Positions 45,072 through 54,807 of a stretch of 64,000 nucleotides of DNA are shown here, one piece after another. The notes below the pieces were generated by a model. The model saw only the letters and a list, made by a program, of their open reading frames with translations. It ran no database searches and was not told the DNA's origin. The stretch comes from Selaginella moellendorffii. Taxonomy: Eukaryota > Streptophyta > Lycopodiopsida > Selaginellales > Selaginellaceae. A program made the translations under genes and the position numbers. Location of the stretch: NCBI RefSeq assembly GCF_000143415.4, contig NW_003314309.1:1341589-1405588 (forward strand), in the 5' to 3' direction. Each line of letters starts with the position of its first letter. The stretch's first letter is position 1.

Positions 45072-46097
45072 TGTTGGGGGGGAAGAATCTACAATCAAGT
45101 GATCACCCCTTTAGCCAATTGGCTTAGGGTGTAAGGGTAGGATCCTAACATTGGTATCAGAGCTTAGTTTGATTCTTGTGGCTAACGAGTGGGGCAGGAA
45201 TATTCTAAAGGATTATTCTACATGGAGAACCAAAGTTTGGTAAACCCTAAAAGAAGGACTATAGTGACTAGAGGGTGGCTTAAGTATGATTGTGGACGAG
45301 AGGGGAAGATTGTTAGGCACCAAGTCAGGATAATAGAATAAAGAAAGGGCCCTACAATCAAGTGATGGTGACTGGAGGGTGGCTTAAGTATGATTGCAGA
45401 TGATCATTCCCTGACGAGGGGAAGATTGTTAGGCACCAAGTCAGGATAATAGAATAAAGAAAGGGCCCTACAATCAAGTGATGGTGACTGGAGGGTGGCT
45501 TAAGTATGATTGCGGATGATCATTCCCTAACGAGGGGAGGATTGTTAAGCACCACGTCAGGATAATAGGATAAAGAAAGGGCCCTACAATCAAGTGATGG
45601 TGATTGGAGGGTGGCTTAAGTATGATTGCGGACGATCATTCCCTGACAAGGGGAGGATTGTTAGGCACCACGTCAGGATAATAAAATAAAGAAAGGGCCC
45701 TACAATCAAGTGATGGTGACTGGAGGGTGGCTTAAATATGATTGCGGACGATCATTCCCTGACAAGGGGAGGATTGTTAGGCACTAGGTCAGGATAATAG
45801 GATAAAGAAAGGGCCTTACAATCAAGTGATGGTGACTGGAGGGTGGCTTAAATATGATTGTCATTCCCTGATGAGGGGAGGATTGTTAAGCACCATGTCA
45901 GGATAATAGGATAAAGAAAGGGCCCTACAATCAAGTGATGGTGACTGGAGGGTGGCTTAAATATGATTGTCATTCCCTGACGAGGGGAGGATTGTTAAGC
46001 ACCATGTCAGGATAATAGGATAAAAAAAGGGCCCTACAATCAAGTGATCACCCCTTTAGCCAGTTGGCTTAAGGTGTAAGGGATAGGATCCTAATAG
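45072..46097 (+). repeat. Tandem array of about seven 110-118-bp units flanked by LTR-like ends
   Basis: From about 45311 to 46040 a unit repeats about seven times. Each runs TGTTAGGCACCA (variants TGTTAAGCACCA), GTCAGGATAATAG, AAAGAAAGGGCCCTACAATC, GTGATGGTGACTGGAGGG and a purine-rich ACGAGGGGAGGAT before the next unit. The purine tract plus TGTTAGG... looks like a polypurine tract joined to the start of an LTR. On both sides lies the likely LTR end (GATCACCCCTTTAGCC to GGATCCTAA, near 45100-45149 and 46046-46097), and the left one is followed by a tRNA-Met primer site (TTGGTATCAGAGC, 45151). The whole may be another TRIM whose interior is the array, or the rearranged 3' LTR of the gypsy element. 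Confidence 0.8.
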
Positions 46098-47370
46098 ATA
46101 AGATTTGGGAGTAGCACCCAAGTGATTGATCTGATGGTGACCCCAACTGAGTGACTCCTCTCACATATAGTTGAGGGGTGAATTCCTGAAATATCTTGAC
46201 ATCAAATTTCACTTGACTGTGGTTGACCCATTAAGCCAAGATTCCAAGCTTCTTCTATTGCTTATTACATCACACTCCATTGCTCTCACACCTCTATGTC
46301 ATCCTCTCTTTCTTTCCTTGCTTCTCCTTTTATCCTCTTTTCTCCTATGGTTTTTTTCCTATGTTTTTCCTCTCTTCTTTTCCTTGCACTCTTCAAGCTT
46401 ATTCTCCCAAACACAAGAACACTCAATTTACTCTTTTCTAGTTCTTTTCCTTTGCTTTCCATCCTCCATGAATCATATTGTCCCCTCTAATTCAATCTAT
46501 ACTATTCTCTCCTGTGGAAAATCTTTCATTCCCTCAACTTTACCACCTTTTCTACTCTAAACCAAGGTGGAAACATTTACCTTTGCTTCCAAGTCCACAA
46601 TTTGGGACAAAAATCCAGTTGACACCCTTGAAGGATCATCATCCTTTGTTGCAGTCATGGATAAGCTGATGCTACAGGGGAACTTGCCTCTTCTAGTATC
46701 CAGATTGCTAATCCCATGTCAAGGAATCTCCTCATGCACTCTTTACCTCAGACTGCTTACTCTTGCCCTCAGCCTGATATGTCTTCGGTGGCAATGCTGG
46801 CTACGGTCACTTAACCAATCTCCAAGTGCACGGAACGTCTCCTCGATAATGAATGCTACACATTGCTCTGAGATCCCCTTACTAGAATCCAGCACAAAAG
46901 AGTGGGAGGACGTGAGTGAAATTGGTAAGAGATTCTTCAGCAAGAGTCTTTTCATTATGAGAGGAAATGACCATTGGCTCTTCCATTTAATGATGCTGCA
47001 GCTGCTAAATCTTCACCAAGGTGTTGCTCCTCCTTGCCAATCTCTTGAAGTCTTGGGTGACTTCAAGAGATACGCATATCTTCAATACGCATTTAAAGTG
47101 CCAACGATTCACCATTGTGAATATTAGGGAAAGCTGACTGTAAGAGAAAAAAGTGCCACTTGTTGCTAGTGCCATATGCCAACATGCATACCTCTTTATT
47201 TTTCCCACTCTTTTCTCTCCCTTTCTGTCTTTCCACTTTTCTTTCTATTTTCATTAGATTTATATTTATATTTCTGATCCTAAGGCGGTTTAGATGCTCT
47301 AGCAGTATCTAATGATCAAGTCTTGGGTCTCTTCACCTTGATAGACCTGATTATCGGACGAAAACAATGT
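46098..47370. other. Unassigned sequence between elements
   Basis: Pyrimidine-rich from about 46240 to 46560 (many CTCTTTTCCTT tracts). An open frame of about 186 codons (46567-47127, no ATG at its start) reads METFTFASKSTIWDKNP and later FHLMMLQLLNLHQG. It has no motif I recognise and may be chance or degraded TE sequence. Just after it a short inverted stretch repeats GTCACCCAAGACTTCAAGAG (about 47041-47070). Confidence 0.3.
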
Positions 47371-47379
47371 CAGAACAGA

Positions 47380-50300
47380 AAACTAAGACATTTCAAGGCG
47401 GAGTGCACGAAAAAAAACATTTAAAAGGAAGAAGAAAAGAACAAACATCTTGCAAGCGGGGGGTGATTTCCTGGTGTTCCAATGAAAATATCCAAAAACC
47501 TGAAGAAGATGCTTGTAATTGAAAAAAGGTGTCACAAGCATGATTGCCATCAATAGTTCTTCTCTTTTCCTTTGGCATTTCTGATCTTCTTGATCACAAA
47601 GTGTGAGTGCATGGAATATGGAAAGGGAATACAAAAATATGTATATCAATTAGCCCAAAAACCCTAGCTTATATACATGAGTGAGTGGTCCAGATTGAAA
47701 CCAATCCGACGGCTACCAAAATCCCACTACGCTAATATTAGTATACGGCATTGTAGCCGTACACTTGGCCCTCACATCATCCCCTCCTCTTGGAATAATG
47801 GAAGGCTATCAGGGTTCTCTTGAAGATGGGCCGGGATCTGGAGGAATGTCAGCAGGAGGCACTGGCGGATCTATAGACAGCATTAACTGCTCCTGATCCC
47901 TTTGTATGAAGCGTTTCAATTGCTGCACATGCACAATCTCTGGAGGATCGGCTTGCTGGACGTCATGCCAAACCTCATAAACTTGCGGTCCAACTTGCCG
48001 CAACACCCGATATGGTCCTTTCCACTGCGCAAGGAGCCCCTTAGATAAACCACGTATCGTAAGATGGGGAAAATGGACTAACACCAAATCATCCACTTTG
48101 TACTCTGCAGGTGGACGATGATGGGAGTTGTAGCGCCGTTGTTGTCCCACTTGTACGCGGCCTAAGTGTTCGGCAGACTCTGCTCAGACAAGTGGAAGAA
48201 TGCTCGTCAAATATTGATCCCATGACCTAGCATCAGGAGCTCGTGGTAATCGCGAAGGTAAACCCAGCTCCGTTGGTAATATTGAATCATGACCATATAG
48301 AAGTTTATATGGTGAAGCACCAATAGAACTCAGCACCTCTGTGACATAGGCATACCGAAGAGATGGCAAATAACCATCCCAATCCGAATGCTAAAAGTTC
48401 ACATACTTCGCAATCATCCCTTTGAATGTCTGAACGAGCCGTTCCACCAGACCGTTTGATTGTGGATGATAAGCACTCGTAAAAGTGTGGCGTATCCCCA
48501 ATCGAGACGTTAAAACATGAAATACCTCAGCCATAAATGCAGGACCATTATCCAAAAGAATCCGCTCTGGACAAGAATGTTGGAACACCACTCAATTGAG
48601 GAGAAAGTATCCAATAGCAGTTGCAGAGGCGCTAGCAAGAGCACCAACTTCCACCCAACGAGTCAAGTAGTCAGAACCAATAATAACATACTCATTGCCA
48701 GCAGTCGACCGTGGAAAAGGTCCCATAAGATCAAACGCCACCAGCTCAAACAGATGGGAAACTGCAATTGACTCCAACCGTTCTTCCGCAGCACAAGGGG
48801 GAGTATTATGAGCTTGGCACCAAACGCAGCTACGCACATACTGAATAACATCACGTCGCATCTTTGGCCAATAGAAAGACCTGCGCAGCTTCTCGGTCAC
48901 ACGACGATGTCCCATATGCCCACCTAGAACAGGAGAATCATGGTAGGCATGGAGAAACCGTGGAATAAAGATAGAAGGCACCACCAGTCGTAAATGATCA
49001 TCAGGATCCGTCCCCACAAAATAAAAAAGGCCATCTTCAAGGCGATATTGAGAATGTAAATGCTGGAAAGGCAAGTCATCAGCAAGTGATGCAGGATCCT
49101 CAAATGCATCTCGAAGCCTTCAAATTCACAGCTCAATCTTTTGAGCCTCGCGAACCTCATCAAGAGAAGGTAGATCTTGCTCTGCGCCTTGTGGACACTA
49201 AACATCAAGTATAGCAACCGCCGACAGCACGGAATCCTCGTCTAGAAAATCCACAAATGCTGGAACAACAGGCTCATCATAAACATGAGAAGAAAGTGGA
49301 GAAGGAAGAGGAGCTCGAGAAAGGGCATCAGCATCAGCCATAGAACTCCCTGGGCAATGAACAACATCAAAATCATATATCTGAAGCTTTAAAGCCCACC
49401 GAGCAATACGACTAACCAGGTTCTTCCACTTTAATAATAAAATAACAGCAGCATGGTCACCTTCAAGTAACGTTCGAAAACCATGTAGATATGCATGAAG
49501 TTTCTTGAAACCCCAAACTGCCGCTAAACACTCCTTCTTTGTCGTGGAGTAGTTCACCTCTATTGGTTGTAACGTACGGCTTATATATGCAATGGGATGA
49601 CGCTGACCAGGCACACTCGGGCTTTCTTGCATTAACACACTTCCAAGACCAATATCAGAAGCATCAACGTGCAAAATAAAAGGTCGAGTGTAGTCAAGAT
49701 ATGCCAAAACCGAAGGAGTCGTCAACAGCTCTTTGAGATCCACAAATGCCCGCTCACAATCTGAAGACCAGATGAAAGATGACGTTGATGACTTCAGCAA
49801 TGTTCGCAACGGTGCAGTGCAATCAAAAAGATGATCCACAAAACGACCGAGATACTGCACCTTGCCCAGGAAGCGCTACACATCATTCACACACTTCGGA
49901 GTAGGGAACTTTAGAACGGCTACGAGTTTGTCAGGATCAACTTGCAAACCCTCACGAGAAATACGGTACCCAAGATAAGTTGTGTCCTTAGACCCAAACA
50001 CGCACTTCGACCACTTCAGCTTTAAACCAATATCCCGTAGCCAATCCAACACTTTACACACATCACGAACGTGCTCTGCCCACGTCCCCTCCGAGTGAAT
50101 CAAGATATCATCAATGAAGTCAACAGTCACCTCTAGCATATCACAAAGAACCTCGTTCATCATCCGCTGAAAAGTTGCTGGAGCATTGTTCAAACCAAAC
50201 GGCATCACCAAGAACTCGTACAAACCAAATGGTGTATGAAAAACAGTCTTAGGAATATCTTCATCGGCCATCGGTACTTGCCAGTACCCAAAAGCAAGAT

Positions 50301-52205
50301 CTAGCTTGGTGAACCAACGACTTCGCCCCAGACGATCCAAGAGATCAGCAATGTGAGGAAGAGGGTACACATCCAGGATCGTCACTTCATTTAACGGACG
50401 ATAGTCGATGCAGAAATGAATACTCCCATTAGGCTTCGTCACAAGATGAGGTTCACATGCTCAAGGACTCCGCGACTTCCGAATAACAACCTTCTCCAAC
50501 ATCTCCTTGACATTTATACGTAAAATCTTGATCTCCTTGGGTGACCGACGACGAACAGGAACCTTGATTGGACGAGCATCCCCGGTTGGAATGGGATGAC
50601 GTGTGGCAATCTTGGCCCCAAACGATAGGTCAAATTCAAAGAGATCAAAATACTCCTTCATGAGCTGATCAACAGCTGCAACACAAAGATCATCGGCGGG
50701 ATCAGAAAAGGGAAGAGCAGAACAAGATGGAAACACAAGAGGAAATAATGGGGGAACAAAAGTAATGGAAGCAAAGGTAGAAGTAGAGGGACGAAGAGGT
50801 ACAAAAGTGAGAGGAATGGATGAAACATAAGGAAGTATGAGACAAGGGGGAGAAGCCTTAAAGTCACACTTGGCATGACTTGGCATGATTGCGCTGCAAC
50901 CAATCCATACCAAGAATGAGGTCAAAAGCTTGACTCGGCACCACCCGCAACGACTGCAACTCAAGCTCGAGATCACCCACATGCACAACCAGGTCCGCCT
51001 CATCTCGTGCACATGCATGTGTACGGCCATTGCCATAAAGAATGAAAATTGGATCCGCCGCACGACGCAAGTGTAGACAACAACGTGTGGCAACAGGTCG
51101 AACAATAGAAGATAAACTCGAACCTGTATCAACCAACACGGAGAGAAGAATAAGAGACCTCTTGTTATAAAAACGAGCTTGGAAAGTAAACACTGGATGA
51201 ACCAGTGCCGAGTGAACCCCTTGATGATACTTCTGAAAGAAAGATGGAGGGTCACTAACTTATTCACGCAAGGTCCCTCCATTACTTGCGCGACTCCTCG
51301 TTTCCCGAATGCACCTTGGTATCCAAACTTTCCACCGCAGCAGCACCAATGGGACGTTGCTGACGCCAAGGTCTCCACCCAAGAAATGGAGGTCGCCAAT
51401 CCGGAAAGCGCCAACAATGTTGATAAGTATGACCAACTTCATCACACGCCCAGCAATGAACATCACGGCCACGACCACGTCCTCGCCCTTGTCCTTGGAC
51501 TTGAGTAGCAGCAGCATCAACCTCCATGGGAACAGGACCATCACTCATAGGAAGTGGAGCTGAAGGACGTGTAGCGAGAAGTGGAAGAGGTGACGTCTCA
51601 TAACGTTGTGCCAAGTGAAGAGCATCGTCAAGAGTGGCAGGAGCAAGTGCATGCACAAGTCCGACAAGATCTTGACGAAGTGCTGGCCACAACATTCCTA
51701 GCTTGATCCGCTCCAACATATTTGGCTCCGCACGAAGCAAAAGACTTCGGAAATGAATGCCAAATTGCATCACCGACTCAGATGGCCCTTGGCGAAGACG
51801 ATGCAATTGTTGGAAGGCATCATCACAATCGTCGGCGTGTCCGAAGGTGCGTTTGAAGACGTCCGGAAGAACACTCCAATCGCCACGAGTGGCTGCGCTT
51901 AATCCATTGTACCACTGCAATGCCGTCCCTTGGAGACATGTGGGGAACTCACACAAACGTCAAGCATCATCCCAAGAATGATATGTGGCAATCACCGTGA
52001 AGTGATCGAACCAATTTTACACATCATCCTCAGGATTCCCACGAAAGAACTCCGGCCGAACGCGAGGATTGGCACTAAGAGCAGAAGTTGTACCATGTGC
52101 CGTGAATGCCGCCATCAACTGAGTTTGGTTGTTCAATTGCAAGCGCATAGCATCAAGCAATTGAACCAACTGCTGCTCTAGAGTCAAAGGAGGAGATTGC
52201 AAATC
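47380..52205 (-). mobile_element. Ty3/gypsy retrotransposon, minus strand, 5' end lost
   Basis: From high to low coordinates: gag (52200-51290) with FPTCLQGTALQWYNG and a zinc knuckle CWACDEVGHTYQHC; protease LVDTGSSLSS (about 51130); reverse transcriptase (50442-49876) with CIDYRPLNEV, MPFGLNNAPATFQ and FIDDILIH; RNase H with HVDASDIGLGSVL (about 49670); the integrase zinc region (about 48950-48820), core D in VAFDLMGPF, second D in LLDNGPAFMAEVF and E in SNGLVERLV; and a C-terminal GPY-like domain (48150-47809). A polypurine tract CAAGAGGAGGGGATGA is followed at about 47776 by TGTGAGGGCC, the probable 3' LTR, with TATATAAGC inside it. Few stops interrupt the long frames, so it is younger than the other gypsy copies. 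Its 5' LTR and primer site are absent. Confidence 0.9.
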
Positions 52206-53371
52206 TGTAGCGCACATGGTTTTGACCCTTTATCCTATGGTGATTTACCATAGGATAACACTACAAAGCAGAACCTAAACCCTCTTTGTGCCACGTGACA
52301 GATGCCACATGTCACATGCCACGTGTCCATGCCACGTGTCCACAGGAACCCGAGGTTCAAGGCCTTGGGCCACTGAACGAAGGAACGGTGCCAAACTCCC
52401 AAACATGGAGCCAAGGAGTGACGGAACCGAACCACGGAGCAACTCCCGAGCATAAAGCCCAAGGAGCGAAGGGATAGGAGCCTGGATTGACTTGGAACAG
52501 TCCTGGAGCAACCAGCATCCCAGTGCCAGGACCAGTACGCAAAACAGAGCCAAACGAAGTCTGGCGCTATTTCGGCATACCAGTGGCCTAACGCGAGGAT
52601 ATGGGTACTCCACCAACTAGCATGGAATGGAACTTGGGCTTAGACCCAAGCCGGACGCAGAACAAGGACAGGCACGCAAGCGGGAGCTAGACTATGCCTC
52701 AGGTTGGTCGGCCATGCCCAACCTCCCCCTTTTCCTTTTTAAAATTTTGGAAACCCCCAAAGGCCCCCCCCCCCCCCCCCCCCCCCCCCCCTTGAGGAAC
52801 ACACGCTTTGGGCTTTCACCCCAAGCCTCCTTTAGTATCAAGAGTTAGTCTCTGGGACAAGCTCGAAACTTACTAAATATGGAATGTCCTTAGATTGCAA
52901 ATTTGGACACGGGACGAACACCATTGTGTTCAAGCCGATCTCTACATTCCGTAGATATGCCAAATGAGCAAATCTGGACACTTTCCATAAATAGCATTTA
53001 GGACCGAAATGAGACTAACACAAAGGGCATGATAGTGAGGGTGTTTGGCAGACACGGTAAGCTATCATGTAGCGATATTGAGGGACCAATCTCAATACGC
53101 GAGGGTTCTTGTCAAGCCAGTGCAAGACAGAGCAAAAGAGAACTAACAAGCCGGGCCAAGTATGCTCAGCTAAATAGACACTTAGGAATTCCTTCCTTAT
53201 GCTCATCCAGCCAAGTATAGATGCAAAGTCCAGTTTACTAACACTTGAACAAGAGGGGCTAATAAAGGGAACCAGCAATACCGACCTCCTGCCATCGTGG
53301 CAGTAAGGTAAGAGTGTCCGTAAGGACTAGTCGACAGGTAACTTTCGATACCCGAAGTCACATTCGCGACA
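52206..53371 (-). mobile_element. LTR of the same family as the solo LTR at 40240
   Basis: A minus-strand copy (1,166 bp) of the 40240-41389 LTR with the same terminal sequences (TGTCGCG...GCGCTACA). On its 5' side the minus strand reads a long purine tract (CTAGGGGGGGGAGAG) directly before TGTCGCG. That is how an internal region meets a 3' LTR, so this is probably a 3' LTR whose element body, to the right, is almost lost. No target duplication was found (AAATC left, CTCTC right). A long run of C bases lies inside at about 52767-52790. Its left end abuts the gag of the minus-strand gypsy. Confidence 0.8.
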
Positions 53372-53480
53372 CTCTCCCCCCCTAGGGAAGATCGACGTCC
53401 TCATCGATGCATACTCGAGTCTAGAATACCGCCAAGGAAACAACTCCAGAAAAAGTTCACGGTACTCACACTATGTGAGA
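53372..53480 (-). pseudogene. Remnant of a gypsy polyprotein tail
   Basis: Just upstream (minus strand) of the polypurine tract is sequence that reads DEDVDLP, a stop, then GGESV. This resembles the usual acidic end of plant gypsy polyproteins (…EDVDLPGGGE). It supports the 3'-LTR reading of 52206-53371. Only about 100 bp can be assigned. Confidence 0.45.
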
Positions 53481-54342
53481 AATGCACCAACTTAAATGAG
53501 TTAGGGGAACCTCTTTGTCTAACGCGGATGCGCTACCAGCTCAGACACCTTCCGGCCGTCGCCGACAAGGAAATGACCAACGGAGTCAGCCACCCTTGCT
53601 GCTCTGGGAGTCACCCAGCTTACAAAAGTGTGATATGCCCCTGCCCGCAAAGACATAGAGAGAGAAGCTAGAGGCCCCAACCATGCTCTATTTCGTTAAA
53701 GTGGGATTTATTCAGTAAAATGGGACTAGGTACAAATTTTCAAGTATTTGAAAATGACGTGAAATTATATGTTTTTTGTCCAGGGGCTAGACATATCTGG
53801 GGCATGGTGACTAGCGCGGTGACTTTATGTCCAGACTGAGTCCATCTGGTTGTATAATAAATCTCATTGTCAAGGTGAACAAGCCGAATCTGAAGCTAAA
53901 GAAGAGCGATGGCATGCGCGCACACACTATTTGTTTGTTCATTGAGCGTGTGGTGAGCTTTCCAAGATGAACGTCATTCCTATTAGCCAGACATATAACT
54001 TAATGGTGAGAACATTTAGATATTATTCAATGTTATCTTTTTCTAACGAATCTAATTGTGAAGGTGTAGCAAGAGGCATTGCTAGTCTGGAGAAGTCATT
54101 TAACTCATTTGACCCTTAGTGTATTTTCATGAAACTAAATAACATTCATATTATTAAGGAATTTCTCTAGTACCTTTTTTTTACGACATAGAGGCTTGCA
54201 TTTCTTTCAAAGGTGATTTAGTAAAAGGCCTGAGGGCACATGCCATTCTATTTCTCAGACCGGTATTAAGATATACTAGTGCAAAGGGAAAAAGGTATTT
54301 GGTGATCAAGTAAATGGCATGAGGGCACACGCCATTATAAGC
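53481..54342. other. Non-coding sequence, start of palindrome region
   Basis: No gene supported. It contains palindrome copies at 53909-53930, about 54227-54247 (partial) and 54314-54335. Around 53500-53560 the minus strand resembles a tRNA A box (GAGCTGGTAGCGCA), but no B box or cloverleaf was found. Confidence 0.4.
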
Positions 54343-54600
54343 CTAAGCGCTAGTGGACACCTCCTTTTTGGTACTCTCAGCGGTACTATCATCCTTCTCC
54401 GGGTCAGTTGTTTTGCTTTGGATTGTTGTCTCTGACGTTACTGGGGCGTTCTCGATAGTTGTTAATGTTGTCGTTTGTTCAGAAAAATGATCACCTGGAG
54501 TATAGTACGGGGAGTTTGGAAGACTTATATATTCTACATCTTCACCTATCTCCTTCTCCGTCTCCTTTTCTGCCTCACTTACAGATTTTGTGCTTGCCAT
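54343..54600 (-). CDS. Small acidic hypothetical protein
   Basis: An ATG at 54600 opens 85 residues: MASTKSVSEAEKETEKEIGE followed by a Tyr/Pro patch (YISLPNSPYYTPGD) and a Ser/Thr/Glu-rich tail. No motif is recognised. It is low-complexity and could be a chance frame, the last exon of a gene, or a small gene of this palindrome-bearing block. A palindrome copy (54314-54335) starts 7 bp beyond its stop. Confidence 0.3.
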   Translation of the reverse strand: MASTKSVSEAEKETEKEIGEDVEYISLPNSPYYTPGDHFSEQTTTLTTIENAPVTSETTIQSKTTDPEKDDSTAESTKKEVSTSA

Positions 54601-54807
54601 GAGAATGCTCTTCACCCTAAAATATGGAGTTCGTTGTGTTATAAAAGGAAACCAACACACTCGCTGCAAGGGAATGATGGTACATAAAGCACGTAAGCGC
54701 ACAATATGGGTTTATGTGCCATTAATATGGGCCACACGCCATATTATTAGATTTATGCACGTGTGATTGGTAAATGCATATGTCACATCATCTCAGGCCA
54801 CATGCCA

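Larger units (their letters stand above)
38449..45080 (+). mobile_element. Ty3/gypsy retrotransposon, decayed and interrupted
   Basis: A plus-strand element. A possible LTR start, TGTTAGGCACCAC, lies at 38449. Gag capsid (about 38680-38990) contains QWWNWLEE and FQQGKMTLGDY, and a worn zinc knuckle reads CHHCGKLGYYKANC (39090-39122). The protease-type DSGSDDNF lies near 39372, the RT N-half (about 40040-40230) has [12 protein letters not shown], the RT C-half (41405-41745) has LPYGLTNA and FLDDILVY, and RNase H (41980-42130) has CDASGYALGGVL. The integrase zinc region ends near 42668 and its core spans about 42720-43200, then the C-terminus (44553-45014). Many stops are present. It is split by a solo LTR (40240-41389) and a nested TRIM pair (43218-44552). 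Confidence 0.9.

Noticed and set aside
53495-53560. tRNA-like sequence on the minus strand (GAGCTGGTAGCGCA)
   Set aside because: It resembles an A box, but no matching B box, anticodon arm or closing acceptor stem could be drawn. It is probably part of the degraded gypsy tail.
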